Assembly: GCF_022690765.1 (NCBI RefSeq) | Contig: NZ_JALCZA010000039.1 | Location: 1-43,532 of the forward strand | Source of the DNA: Anaeromyxobacter oryzisoli | GTDB lineage: Bacteria; Myxococcota; Myxococcia; Myxococcales; Anaeromyxobacteraceae | DNA: 43,532 nucleotides | Reading direction: 5' to 3' | Shown: positions 8,218-17,141 of the stretch, piece after piece | How the letters are laid out: every line of letters begins with the position of its first letter | Numbering within the stretch: the stretch's first letter is position 1 | Made by a program: the position numbers and the translations under genes | The notes under the pieces: generated by a model | Database searches by the model: none | Seen by the model: only the letters and a program-made list of their open reading frames with translations | Told to the model about the DNA's origin: nothing

Positions 8218-9348
8218 TCACCGCACGTCCGAGCTCCAGCCGAGCCTGAGCCCCACCGTCGTTCGCCGCAGCGTCGCGGTCTGCACGTCGAGCCGGTCGT
8301 AGTGGCTCACGTGCAGCGCGAGGCGCAGCGGCCGGGCCACGCGCCAGCCGAGCTCGCCCGCCGCGGCGTAGCCCGTCGTGGCGTTCGCGCCGCTCGGGGC
8401 CTCCCCCGAGCGCCAGATGCCGCCGTCGCCGCGCACGTCGAAGGTGCGCGTGGTGCCGAGCCGGCGCACGAATCCGACCTCGATGGAGTCCACCAGCCCC
8501 GGGCGGGCGGTGGTGCCGATGCCGAGCCCGTGCTGGAGGCCGACCCGGAGATCCCACTGGCGATTCGAGAGCTGGAGCTCGACGCCCGCCTCCGGCACGA
8601 GCGCGCGCCCGTCCGGACCGGACCAGTACGCGGGGCCCGCGAAGGCGTCGGCGAGGAGGTGGCGCGAGAGCCGGTACCGCGCGCGCGCCCGGAGCCCGTG
8701 GGAGAACGCGAGGGTGTCGGCGCCGGGCTCGAACCCCTGGTACACGCCGAAGGCGTAGGCCCCCCCCAGCGAGAGCCTGCGGTCGAGGCGGTAGAGGAGC
8801 TCGGCGCCGGGCGCGTGCATGGCGCCGCCGTTCTGGTCCTGGAAGATGACGGTGCGCTCCGCCACGGTCACGGCCGCGTCCACCCGCTCGGTCACCCGGT
8901 AATCGCTTCGGCCGCGCGCCTGGAGGACCCACGCGGACTGCTCGCCCGCGCGGAACACGCCCATCTGCGCGAGGCCGACCGGGTCGAAGGCGTGCCCGCC
9001 GCGCGCGTCCAGCGCGACGACGAGCCGCCGCGAGGGGGTCGCGCTCAGCTTGACGAGCCCGCGGTGGTTCCAGATCCCGCCGGGCGCGAGCCGGTCGTAG
9101 AGGAGGAAGTCGCCGAGGTACAGGCCGTCGAGCTCCCACAGCGGAGCCCGCAGCCGGAGCCCGAGCTCCGGGGAGATCCGACCGGTCCGGTCCCCGCGGC
9201 CGTCGTACAGCGCGTTCGAGTCGTAGCCGCCCTCGAGGGTGAGGCGGGCGATGGGCTCCGCCTCCGTACTCGCCGCCGCCCGAGCCGGGCCGAGCAGGAC
9301 GGCGGCGCTGGCCATCGCCGCGATCCCGATCCGCCCGAGCACGCCCAT
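8218..9348 (-). CDS. Outer-membrane beta-barrel of polysaccharide export (Wzp/EpsX-like)
   Basis: The 376-residue product has a cleavable-looking signal peptide (residues 1-25, ending ARAAA) followed by alternating-polarity strands such as RLTLEGGYDSNALYDG and many short turns. It ends with LRLGWSSDVR, a typical barrel-closing strand. It lies between a short OPX gene and a Wzz gene, as do the Wzp barrels (for example EpsX) of myxobacterial polysaccharide loci. Those are known to form a composite outer-membrane pore with OPX proteins that lack their own membrane-spanning helix. Strand count and pore function are inferred from this arrangement, not shown. The gene begins 42 bases after the OPX stop. 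Confidence 0.8.
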   Translation of the reverse strand: MGVLGRIGIAAMASAAVLLGPARAAASTEAEPIARLTLEGGYDSNALYDGRGDRTGRISPELGLRLRAPLWELDGLYLGDFLLYDRLAPGGIWNHRGLVKLSATPSRRLVVALDARGGHAFDPVGLAQMGVFRAGEQSAWVLQARGRSDYRVTERVDAAVTVAERTVIFQDQNGGAMHAPGAELLYRLDRRLSLGGAYAFGVYQGFEPGADTLAFSHGLRARARYRLSRHLLADAFAGPAYWSGPDGRALVPEAGVELQLSNRQWDLRVGLQHGLGIGTTARPGLVDSIEVGFVRRLGTTRTFDVRGDGGIWRSGEAPSGANATTGYAAAGELGWRVARPLRLALHVSHYDRLDVQTATLRRTTVGLRLGWSSDVR

Positions 9349-9390
9349 CGCCCGCCTCCGCCTCGCGCTCCGTGGAGCCCCGACGTCCCG

Positions 9391-9966
9391 CTACGGCACG
9401 TACAGGACGTCGCCGCCCCTGACCCAGAGCGCACCCGCCGCCTCCCCCTTCACCAGCTCGCCGTAGGAGAGGCGGACGCGATCGGTCTTCCCGTCCTTCC
9501 GCTGCCGGATCCAGTAGACGTCGTCGCCCCCGAACTCGGTCTTGCCGCCGGCGAGCGCGATGGCCTGCACGACCGTCATCGGGCCGCGCAGCGTGAAGCC
9601 GCCCGGCTTGGTCACCTCCCCGAGCACGTAGACCCGCGCGCCGTTGATCTCGCGCACGAGCACCGCCACCGCGGCGTCCTGGATGTAGGGCGCGAACGCC
9701 TTCGCGAGGCCGGCCTGGAGCTCTGCCGGCGTCCGCCCCGCCGCCTCCACCTCGCCCGCGAGGGGCAACGAGATGCGTCCGTCGGGCCGGACCGGCACCA
9801 CCCGGGTCAGCTCCGGCTCGTGCCAGACCACCACCTCGAGGACGTCCTCGCGCCCGATGTGGTACTCGTCCGCGTCGGGGCGCTCCCCGGCCAGCTCGGA
9901 GACGCCCCGCGACGCGCAGGCCGCGAGCAGCCCCGCCAGCGACAAAGCCCAGCCGCCACGCGCCAT
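9391..9966 (-). CDS. Short OPX (Wza-family) polysaccharide export lipoprotein
   Basis: From ATG at 9966 the product is a 191-residue lipoprotein with a lipobox LAAC (Cys17). It contains a Poly_export domain at about 35-105 (DEYHIGREDVLEVVVWHEP, then VRPDGRISLPLAG) and one SLBB-like domain at about 110-160 (RVYVLGEVTKPGGF). E. coli Wza is roughly twice as long and ends with an amphipathic helix that forms the outer-membrane pore; here the protein stops right after the SLBB region at DVLYVP. It therefore needs another outer-membrane partner, most likely the adjacent barrel. It is the first gene of the operon. A longer frame to 10089 adds arginine-rich nonsense before the signal peptide. Confidence 0.92.
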   Translation of the reverse strand: MARGGWALSLAGLLAACASRGVSELAGERPDADEYHIGREDVLEVVVWHEPELTRVVPVRPDGRISLPLAGEVEAAGRTPAELQAGLAKAFAPYIQDAAVAVLVREINGARVYVLGEVTKPGGFTLRGPMTVVQAIALAGGKTEFGGDDVYWIRQRKDGKTDRVRLSYGELVKGEAAGALWVRGGDVLYVP

Positions 9967-10185
9967 GCGATCGCCTCCGCGGGCCGCTCGCCCGTCGTGT
10001 CGACCCCGACCTTCGAGCACTCTCCGTGCCACGTCCGGCCGCCGGCGTTCGCCGCGCCCCCGCCGGGCGCCAGCGACGCCGCGGATCACCGCGCCGGCAG
10101 GCGGTCCCGCGCGCGCCGCGCCGCGAGGCGCACGGCCGCCAGGCGAACCCTCGGTTCGAAGCAGCGGAAGCGCATTTCCCTCCAG

Positions 10186-10201
10186 TGGAACGAAAGTGCC
10201 T
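10186..10201 (-). promoter_or_regulatory. Possible imperfect sigma-54 promoter for the polysaccharide operon
   Basis: On the minus strand this site reads AGGCAC, five bases, TTCCA. This resembles the -24/-12 consensus TGGCAC-N5-TTGCA but lacks the critical -12 G. It lies about 220 bases upstream of the OPX start in the 326-base gap 9967-10292, which otherwise shows no gene. The nearby NtrC-type regulator makes it worth noting, but the match is weak. Confidence 0.22.
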
Positions 10202-10292
10202 GCGTTGCCGGCGCCGCCGCGGCGCCCGACGTTGGGAGAGAGCGGCGCGAGACGAGGGGCGGTGCGGCCCGCGGCGCGCCCGGAGGGCGGCG

Positions 10293-10484
10293 ATGCTCAG
10301 GGCGGCGGGCTGGACGATCGGCCTCTTCGGGGTCGGGATGATCATCTGCCAGCTCTACCCGACGTCCTGGATCGAGCCCGTGGTCCTGTTCGGGCTCGGC
10401 GTCGCGCTCCTCGCGGTGAGCGCACGGACCGGCGTCGGGCCCCGCAAGCCGCGCGCCGTGGCGCCGAAGGAGGCGGCGGCCTGA
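10293..10484 (+). CDS. Small membrane protein (63 aa), unknown function
   Basis: The ATG at 10293 follows GGAGGGCGGCG, a good ribosome binding site, and opens a 63-residue frame. It has a hydrophobic N-terminal half with two short membrane-spanning stretches (WTIGLFGVGMIICQLY and IEPVVLFGLGVALLAV) and a basic, proline-rich tail. The frame extends upstream to 10026, but that part is arginine-rich and not credible. It is divergent from the polysaccharide operon and convergent with the sigma-54 regulator, with the multi-hairpin repeat immediately after its stop. I do not recognise a family. It could be a membrane accessory peptide of the neighbouring export system, but nothing shows this. Confidence 0.6.
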   Translation: MLRAAGWTIGLFGVGMIICQLYPTSWIEPVVLFGLGVALLAVSARTGVGPRKPRAVAPKEAAA

Positions 10485-10492
10485 AGGAGGGC

Positions 10493-10652
10493 TCAAGGCC
10501 CGTCAAACAATCGACGGGCCTTGACCATCTAGGAGGGGCGGACCGTCGCCCGCCCCTCGCGCCCGAAGTGAATTCGGGCGCTTCACCCCACCCGCCGCCC
10601 CGCTCACGCGGGTCGGCCTGAGAGCTCGTCGAATTCTTCGACAAGCTCTCAG
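10493..10652. repeat. Dispersed multi-hairpin intergenic repeat, copy 1
   Basis: This 160-base element contains five consecutive dyads. They are 10493-10524 (14-base arms around ACAA, one mismatch), 10533-10558 (GAGGGGCGG arms), 10559-10581 (GCGCCCGAA and TTCGGGCGC around GTGAA), 10590-10613 (ACCCGC arms) and 10618-10652 (16-base arms with one mismatch). A second copy with the same hairpin order lies at 34355-34558. Both copies sit between convergent genes, directly after a small membrane protein gene. It may act as a bidirectional terminator or be a non-autonomous mobile element; no flanking target duplication is obvious. Confidence 0.85.
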
Positions 10653-10714
10653 TGCATCGGGTCCCGGGCGCCTCGTGATCGCGCCCGCTGCCTGCGGCCT
10701 GTCGCCTCCGGGGC

Positions 10715-12175
<1,461 letters not shown>

Positions 12176-12372
12176 CCGTCTTCCGCAGGTGGGACGATCG
12201 CTTGCCCCGGCGAGAAGTTGGAACGACCTCGCCGCCCCGGCACCGGCCCGAACGCGGTGACGGGCAGGCAGGCGACCGGGCGGGTGTGCTCGACGCGCGG
12301 GCGGCGTCGCGTGGCGGATCCTCCGTGCGTCGCCGCCGCCCGCGCGGGACGGGGCGACACGCGGGGTCATGC

Positions 12373-14586
12373 TCAGTAGATGCGGGCGACCTCCGCGCCG
12401 GAGTAGTAGGCCCGCAGGATCTCGCGGTACCCCTGCCCGGCGCTCGCGCGTCCGACGGCGCCCCACTGGCACATGCCCGCGCCGTGGCCCCAGCCGCCGC
12501 CGCGGAGCACGAAGGCCGCGCCGTCGCGCTCGACCACGAACATCGCCGACGGCAGGTTCCGCAGGAGGCGGCGGATCTTCAGCTCTCCGGCGACCTCGGC
12601 CTCGCCCGCGTCGCCCTGGATCGCGAGCAGCCGCGCGCGGCCCGACACGCCCCGCGACCGGATGACGAGGGCGCGGACGTGCCCCACCCCGAGCGGCGAC
12701 GCCAGCGCGTCCAGCTCCGCCGGTTCCAGGCGCCGCTCCCACCGGAAGTTGTGCGCGCCCGCCGGGCGCCGGCAGTACGCGCCGCTCGCGCCGGCGAGGA
12801 AGGCGCGGAGCCGCGCCTCGTCGGCGAGGTCCGCCGGGACGTCCCGCGCCTCGTCCGGCGGCAGGTCCGGCCGGCCGCGCAGGCTCGCCGACGGCGCGCC
12901 GCCCCAGACCTTGTCGTTGTCCTCGCCGTGGCCGCCGCAGCTCGCGGAGTACACCGCGTCCACGAGGGTGCGCTCCGCCTTCCCGAACAGCGCCTCGCCG
13001 CGCGTCGCGCGGACCGCCTCGTCGGAGCGCGCGGTCCGGGCGCCGTCGCCGCGGTACGCCTGGCAGTGGACCTCGGCGCACAGCATGAAGGGATCCGTGA
13101 GGTGACGTGCGCCGAGCTGGGCGAGGACGTTCGAGCGGGCGGTGACGGCCTGCGCCTTGAGCGCCTCGAGCGGCACCGACGCGGGCATCTCGCTCGGGAC
13201 GAGGCCGCGGAGGAGCTCCTCGAGCGGCACGCCGTGCACCGCCGCCAGCGCGCCGCCCGCGTCGAGCGTCACGTACAGCCGCCCGACGTAGGTCCGATCC
13301 TCGCGGCCGCGCGCGACGGGGCCGCGCTCGTGCTCGACGCGCTCCACGACGAAGCCGGCGTCCCCGTCCACGACCAGCGTCATGGCCGCGTCGGCGGCGC
13401 CGAGGAGGTCGCCGCCCTCGCCGACGAGCTCGAGCCGTCCGCGCGGCCGCCCCACCACCTGCCCGTGGAGCCGCGCGTGGACGCCCGTCCGGGCGCGGAC
13501 CTCGTCGATCGCCGCCTTCGCCGCCGCCACGGTGCCGTCCGTGTCGGCGAGGAGCAGCTCGCGGCGCACGTCCACCACGCGGCCGGCGATCCCGTACAGC
13601 CCGCCGACGATCCGCGTGACGACGCTCAAGCCCAGGGCTCGCCACGTCCGGCGCTCCTCGTCCAGGCGCGCCCGCTCGGCGAGCGGCGCCTCGTCGAGGA
13701 GCGCGGACCAGGCGATCACGGCGGGTGTGGCCTCGCGCGCGCGGACGCGGAGCCGCGCGCCGGCCGGGAGCTCCACGACGGCGCCGCCCCGGAGGAGCAC
13801 GCGCGCGCGTGCGCGCGGCCGGAAGGCGATCTCGCGTTGCCCTTCCATGAGCCGGATCGCGACGAGCGGCTCGCCTCCGGTGGCGAACTCGAGGCGGTGT
13901 CCCCAGAGCAGCTCGAGCGGATCCGCGAGGTCCGCGAAGGGCGGAGGCGGCGGGAGGTCGGGCGCGGGGAGCGGCGGAGGAAGCGCGGTGGTCGGTGCGG
14001 ACCCGGGCGCCGGAGGCGGGGGCGGAGCCGAAGCACCGTCACCGTCACCGTGACCGTCACCGTGACCGTCCCCCGTGCCCGGCTCCCGCATTCCGTGACC
14101 CGTGGCCCGTGGCCCGACATGAGGCGCGCAGACCGAGGTCGCGGCCGGGTCCGGGTCCGGGGCTGGGATCGGAGCCGAAGCACCGTCACCGTCACCGTGA
14201 CCGTCACCGTGACCGTCACCGTGACCGTCCCCCGTGCCCGGCTCCCGCATCCCGTGGCCCGTGGCCCGTGGCCCGACATGAGGCGCGCAGACCGAGGTCG
14301 CGGCCGGGTCCGGGTCCGGGTTCGGGTCCGGGGCTGGGGACGGGTTCAGGTTCGGGGACGGGGACGGGGCTGAGTCCGGGTCCGGGTTCGGGGCCGGGTT
14401 CGGGTTCGGGTTCGGGGACGGGGCTGGGGACGACGTCGCGATCGTCGGAGGTGTTTCCTGATGCGTGACGTCCGAGGCCTGAGGCCGCTCCTGCCGAGCC
14501 CCGCCTTCGCCGCCCGCGCGCGCCGACCCGCGGCCCGCGAGGCACGCGGCGACGAGCAGGAGCGCGGTGAGGTGCGCGCGGGTCAC
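12373..14586 (-). CDS. SpoIID/LytB-domain protein with long repeat linker
   Basis: The 737-residue product starts at GTG 14586, which overlaps the stop of the HAMP gene (GTGA). A signal peptide (1-25) contains a possible lipobox VAAC. Residues about 30-215 are a low-complexity linker of Pro-Asn/Pro-Asp repeats and two copies of a longer unit with GDGH repeats. The C-terminal part is a SpoIID domain: PSEMPASVPLEALKAQAV with its glutamate, the SASCGGHGEDNDKVWGG motif and RGGGWGHGAGMCQWGA near the end. SpoIID proteins cleave peptidoglycan glycan strands as lytic transglycosylases, acting here in the periplasm or at the cell surface. This organism group need not make endospores; the domain is common in cell-wall remodelling proteins. 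Confidence 0.85.
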   Translation of the reverse strand: MTRAHLTALLLVAACLAGRGSARAGGEGGARQERPQASDVTHQETPPTIATSSPAPSPNPNPNPAPNPDPDSAPSPSPNLNPSPAPDPNPDPDPAATSVCAPHVGPRATGHGMREPGTGDGHGDGHGDGHGDGDGASAPIPAPDPDPAATSVCAPHVGPRATGHGMREPGTGDGHGDGHGDGDGASAPPPPPAPGSAPTTALPPPLPAPDLPPPPPFADLADPLELLWGHRLEFATGGEPLVAIRLMEGQREIAFRPRARARVLLRGGAVVELPAGARLRVRAREATPAVIAWSALLDEAPLAERARLDEERRTWRALGLSVVTRIVGGLYGIAGRVVDVRRELLLADTDGTVAAAKAAIDEVRARTGVHARLHGQVVGRPRGRLELVGEGGDLLGAADAAMTLVVDGDAGFVVERVEHERGPVARGREDRTYVGRLYVTLDAGGALAAVHGVPLEELLRGLVPSEMPASVPLEALKAQAVTARSNVLAQLGARHLTDPFMLCAEVHCQAYRGDGARTARSDEAVRATRGEALFGKAERTLVDAVYSASCGGHGEDNDKVWGGAPSASLRGRPDLPPDEARDVPADLADEARLRAFLAGASGAYCRRPAGAHNFRWERRLEPAELDALASPLGVGHVRALVIRSRGVSGRARLLAIQGDAGEAEVAGELKIRRLLRNLPSAMFVVERDGAAFVLRGGGWGHGAGMCQWGAVGRASAGQGYREILRAYYSGAEVARIY
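14023..14328. repeat. Tandem duplication with nested 12-base repeats inside the SpoIID-protein gene
   Basis: A block at 14023-14169 (147 bases) is repeated at 14170-14328. The second copy carries one additional GTGACCGTCACC dodecamer. Each block holds an ACCGTC/ACCGTG tract (14034-14075 and 14181-14232) encoding GDGH units on the minus strand. All differences are in frame, so the linker length changes without disrupting the protein. Confidence 0.9.
14310..14445. repeat. Hexameric GGGTTC/GGGTCC-type repeat encoding Pro-Asn/Pro-Asp
   Basis: A run of six-base units such as GGGTTC, GGGTCC, GGGGAC and GGGGCT encodes PNPNPAPNPDP-type sequence on the minus strand. It adjoins the larger tandem duplication and forms the N-terminal part of the linker. 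The units are imperfect but stay in frame. Confidence 0.8.
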
Positions 14587-15233
14587 GGCGCGATCCGCCG
14601 GTGCTTCTCCGCCGCCATCGCCTCGAGCTCGGCCGCGGCCCGCGTCCGGTCCGCCCCGCTCGCCTCCGCGGCGCGCAGCGCCGCCGCGACGGCGAGCAGC
14701 CGGTCGCGCTCACCCGCCTCTCGCGCGCGGAGCGCCTCGATCATCCCCGCCACCTCGTCCCCGAGCTCGACGAGCAGATCGCGCGCCCGGAGCGGCCTCG
14801 GCGCCGAGAGATCCCCCTCGGCGACCCGCCGGCACGCGGCGCGGAGCGCGTACGCGGGCCCGGCGATCCGGTGCGTGATCACCACCGCCGCCGCGAGCAG
14901 GCACGCCACCACGGCGGCGAGCGCGACGGCGACGAGGACGATCCGGACCCGATCCTCGCCGGCGATCGTGGGGCCGAGCGACGCGTCCAGCTCGGTCCCG
15001 GACAGCTCGAGGAGCGCGCTCGTCTCCCGCCACGCCTCCCAGAGGAGGTAGCCGAGCCCCGCGGAGAGGACCACCGCAACCGCGAGGAGGCGGCGCGCGA
15101 GCCGGAGCTGCAGCCCCGTGTCGAGGAGGTAGTTGCGGAGGCGCCGCGCCCCGCGCCGCGGCGCGACCTCGACGTCGGGCGCGGCATCGGATGCGGCGTC
15201 GGGCGCGGCGGGGGCGGTCGAGCCGGGCTCCAT
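14583..15233 (-). CDS. HAMP-domain membrane protein without output domain
   Basis: From ATG at 15233 the product has 216 residues. It has a cytoplasmic proline/alanine-rich start, TM1 at about 49-66, a short periplasmic loop (67-95), TM2 at 97-120 and a HAMP-like region at 120-170 (HRIAGPAYALRAACRRVAEGD). A helical tail with several arginines and glutamates follows. There is no kinase, cyclase or methyl-accepting domain after the HAMP region, so the signalling output must be another protein or the helical tail itself. It overlaps the SpoIID-protein gene by GTGA, so the two are very likely co-translated. It could couple envelope sensing to the wall enzyme, but that is speculation. Confidence 0.75.
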   Translation of the reverse strand: MEPGSTAPAAPDAASDAAPDVEVAPRRGARRLRNYLLDTGLQLRLARRLLAVAVVLSAGLGYLLWEAWRETSALLELSGTELDASLGPTIAGEDRVRIVLVAVALAAVVACLLAAAVVITHRIAGPAYALRAACRRVAEGDLSAPRPLRARDLLVELGDEVAGMIEALRAREAGERDRLLAVAAALRAAEASGADRTRAAAELEAMAAEKHRRIAP

Positions 15234-15340
15234 GTCCGTCCGTTCTACCGCGTCCCCGGGGCCCGCGGCGAGGCCTCGTCTCGCGAGCGGGGCCGTCGCC
15301 GCGCGCGCAGGCTGCGCCTTCCGCCGCCGGGTCGGACCGG

Positions 15341-16267
15341 CTATCCGAGCATCGCGCTCGGCGGCCCACCGGCGAGCCGCCGGAACGCACGGTGAAGGCG
15401 CGCCGTCACGGGTCCCGGCCGGCCCGCCCCGACCGCGCGCTCGCCGAGGCGCGTGACGGGCACGATCTCGCGCATCGTGGACGTGATGAACACCTCGTCG
15501 GCGGCCTCCAGCTCCGGCGGGCGGAGCGGGACCTCGTCCATGGGGATCCCCTCCGCGCGCGCGAGGCGGAGGACCACCCCGCGCGTCACGCCCTCCAGGA
15601 TCCCCGCGGCGAGCGGCGGCGTGCGGACGCGCCCGCCCGCCACCACGAACACGTTGGACGACGAGCCCTCCGTGACGAAGCCGCGCTCGTCGAGGAGCAG
15701 CGCCTCGTGGGCGCCCCGCGCCCGCGCCTCGCGCACGGCGAGCACGTGGTTCAGGTGCGCGCCGGTCTTCGCCGACGGGTCCACCACCGCCGCCGGGGCG
15801 TGGCGCACGCCGACCACGACCGCCTTCACGCCCTCCACGTAGGCGCTCGCGGGCGGCGCCGGCAACGGCTGCACGATCACGACGGCCGCCGGATTCACCG
15901 CGAGCGCGGGGTCGAGGCCGATCTCCCCCGCCCCGCGGGTCATCACCACGCGCACGTACCACTCACCGACGTTCCAGGGGGCGGCGTCCGGGGCCGGCGC
16001 GGGGTCGCCGCCCGCGGCGCGCGCCGCTGCGAGGGTGCGCCCGATCTCGCGGGCGGTGCGCGGCGCGTCCCACGGCGGCGCGAGCCCGATCCGCTCCGCC
16101 GAGTGCGCGAGCCGGGCGAGGTGCGCGTCGAGCTCGAAGGGCTGGCCGCGATACGTGCGGATCACCTCGTAGACGCTGTCACCGTACAGGAAGCCGCGAT
16201 CGAACACCGACACCCGCGCCTGCGCCGGGGGGACGATGTCGCCGTCCACGTTCACCAGGGTCGCCAT
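15341..16267 (-). CDS. Class IV PLP aminotransferase (branched-chain aminotransferase/aminodeoxychorismate lyase family)
   Basis: The 308-residue protein is a fold-type IV PLP enzyme. It begins VNVDGDIVPPAQARVSVFD and has RGFLYGDSVYEVIR near the N-terminus, Lys167 in SAKTGAHLNHVLA as the probable Schiff-base lysine, and Glu200 in RGFVTEGSSSNVF. IlvE (branched-chain amino acid aminotransferase), PabC (4-amino-4-deoxychorismate lyase) and D-amino acid aminotransferases share these motifs; the sequence alone does not separate them. No ilv or pab genes are adjacent. ATG at 16267 is preceded by AAAGGAAGGGC. It is divergent from the zinc-ribbon gene. Confidence 0.85.
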   Translation of the reverse strand: MATLVNVDGDIVPPAQARVSVFDRGFLYGDSVYEVIRTYRGQPFELDAHLARLAHSAERIGLAPPWDAPRTAREIGRTLAAARAAGGDPAPAPDAAPWNVGEWYVRVVMTRGAGEIGLDPALAVNPAAVVIVQPLPAPPASAYVEGVKAVVVGVRHAPAAVVDPSAKTGAHLNHVLAVREARARGAHEALLLDERGFVTEGSSSNVFVVAGGRVRTPPLAAGILEGVTRGVVLRLARAEGIPMDEVPLRPPELEAADEVFITSTMREIVPVTRLGERAVGAGRPGPVTARLHRAFRRLAGGPPSAMLG

Positions 16268-16426
16268 GCCCTTCCTTTACCGCTCGACCGGCCCTGCGCG
16301 CGCGTCGGGCGTCGTCTCCAGGCCGCCGGGCCCCCCGGCTCCGCCCCGTCCCCGGGGTGCAGCTCGCCCCAGTCCGCGCACCCTCCCCGGCCCTCCAGGG
16401 ATCCCCGAGTGATCCCGGCCGTTTTC

Positions 16427-16455
16427 TTGACCGACCCTCCGGGCGGCGATATCCA
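16427..16455 (+). promoter_or_regulatory. Probable sigma-70-type promoter of the zinc-ribbon gene
   Basis: TTGACC at 16427-16432, a 17-base spacer and TATCCA at 16450-16455 make a reasonable vegetative promoter. Transcription would begin near 16462, only about three bases before the ATG at 16465, which would leave essentially no leader. Confidence 0.4.
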
Positions 16456-16464
16456 CCGACATCG

Positions 16465-16920
16465 ATGGAAGCGGCGATCGAGTGCACCCACTGCAAGGTG
16501 GTGATGACGAGCTGGTCGGCTCCCGGGAGCCCGATCCGCTATTACCAGTGCCCGTTCTGCCAGCGGACCCACTCGTCCCTGTACGGCGAGGTCTTCCGCC
16601 GCCGCGCCGGCGCCCGGATCCTCGACGCCGCGCCGCGCCCGCCGGCGCCCCCCGCAGCGATCCCGATGGCCTCCGCGGAGGACATCCGCTGGGCGAGCGT
16701 GAAGCAGTCCGCGGCGCGCTGGTTCGCGCGGCTCGAGGCCGAGGTCCGCCGGAACGGCCGCTCCCCGCGCCCGCGCCCGGTCCGCCAGATCCGGCCCCCC
16801 GCCTCCCTGGCGCGCACGGCGAAGGCGCCTCGCACCGCCGCCGGGGCCGACGACATCCCCGAGCTCGATCCGGACGAGGTGATCGAGATCGCCTCGCCGC
16901 AGCACGCGCGCTGCCGTTGA
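16465..16920 (+). CDS. Small zinc-ribbon-like protein, unknown function
   Basis: The 151-residue frame from ATG 16465 opens with a four-cysteine knuckle pair, CTHC at 7-10 and CPFC at 29-32, spaced like a zinc ribbon and followed by QRTH. Residues 40-125 are basic and proline-rich, and the end is acidic (DDIPELDPDEVIEIA). The frame continues upstream to 16357, but the zinc-ribbon start and the promoter at 16427-16455 favour the internal ATG. I do not recognise a named family. A nucleic-acid or protein-binding regulator is the usual role for such small ribbons. A hairpin at 16947-16972 follows the stop. Confidence 0.65.
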   Translation: MEAAIECTHCKVVMTSWSAPGSPIRYYQCPFCQRTHSSLYGEVFRRRAGARILDAAPRPPAPPAAIPMASAEDIRWASVKQSAARWFARLEAEVRRNGRSPRPRPVRQIRPPASLARTAKAPRTAAGADDIPELDPDEVIEIASPQHARCR

Positions 16921-16946
16921 CCGCGATGGTCGGCGAGTGACCTGCA

Positions 16947-16972
16947 CGATGCCTCGCGCGCGTGTGGCATCG
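16947..16972 (+). terminator. Hairpin after the zinc-ribbon gene
   Basis: CGATGCC and GGCATCG form a perfect seven-base stem around a twelve-base GC-rich loop, 27 bases after the stop codon. No T-run follows, so an intrinsic terminator is only possible. Confidence 0.35.
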
Positions 16973-17027
16973 CCGCCGAAAATCGGTACTGTAGGCGCCG
17001 GCCTCGCCGGTTCCGCGGCGGTGCCGC

Positions 17028-17100
17028 GGGGCGCTAGCTCAACTGGTAGAGCAGCGGCCTTTTAAGCCGTTGGTTCCGGGTTCGATCCCCGGGCGCCCCA
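17028..17100 (+). tRNA. tRNA-Lys (UUU)
   Basis: A complete 73-base cloverleaf: acceptor GGGGCGC pairs with GCGCCCC, the D-arm contains GCTCAACTGGTAGAGC, the anticodon loop reads CTTTTAA (anticodon TTT), and the T-arm contains GGTTCGATCCC. The discriminator base is A and CCA is not encoded. A weak -10-like TACTGT lies at 16987-16992. Confidence 0.97.
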
Positions 17101-17141
17101 CCTCCCGATCGCCGCGTGCCGCCGGAAGCCCCGGGCGGCGC

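Noticed and set aside
5555-8302. A 915-residue plus-strand frame
   Set aside because: It is the complement of the sugar transferase, kinase and Wzz genes, without domain structure or ribosome binding site.
10342-10644. Minus-strand frame beginning MSKNSTSSQADPRERG, repeated at 34314-34550
   Set aside because: The shared sequence is the hairpin repeat itself; the two frames diverge outside it and have no ribosome site, so this is a DNA repeat and not a gene family.
14023-14445. Repeats in the SpoIID-protein gene as a CRISPR array
   Set aside because: The units are in-frame coding repeats without unique spacers or neighbouring cas genes.
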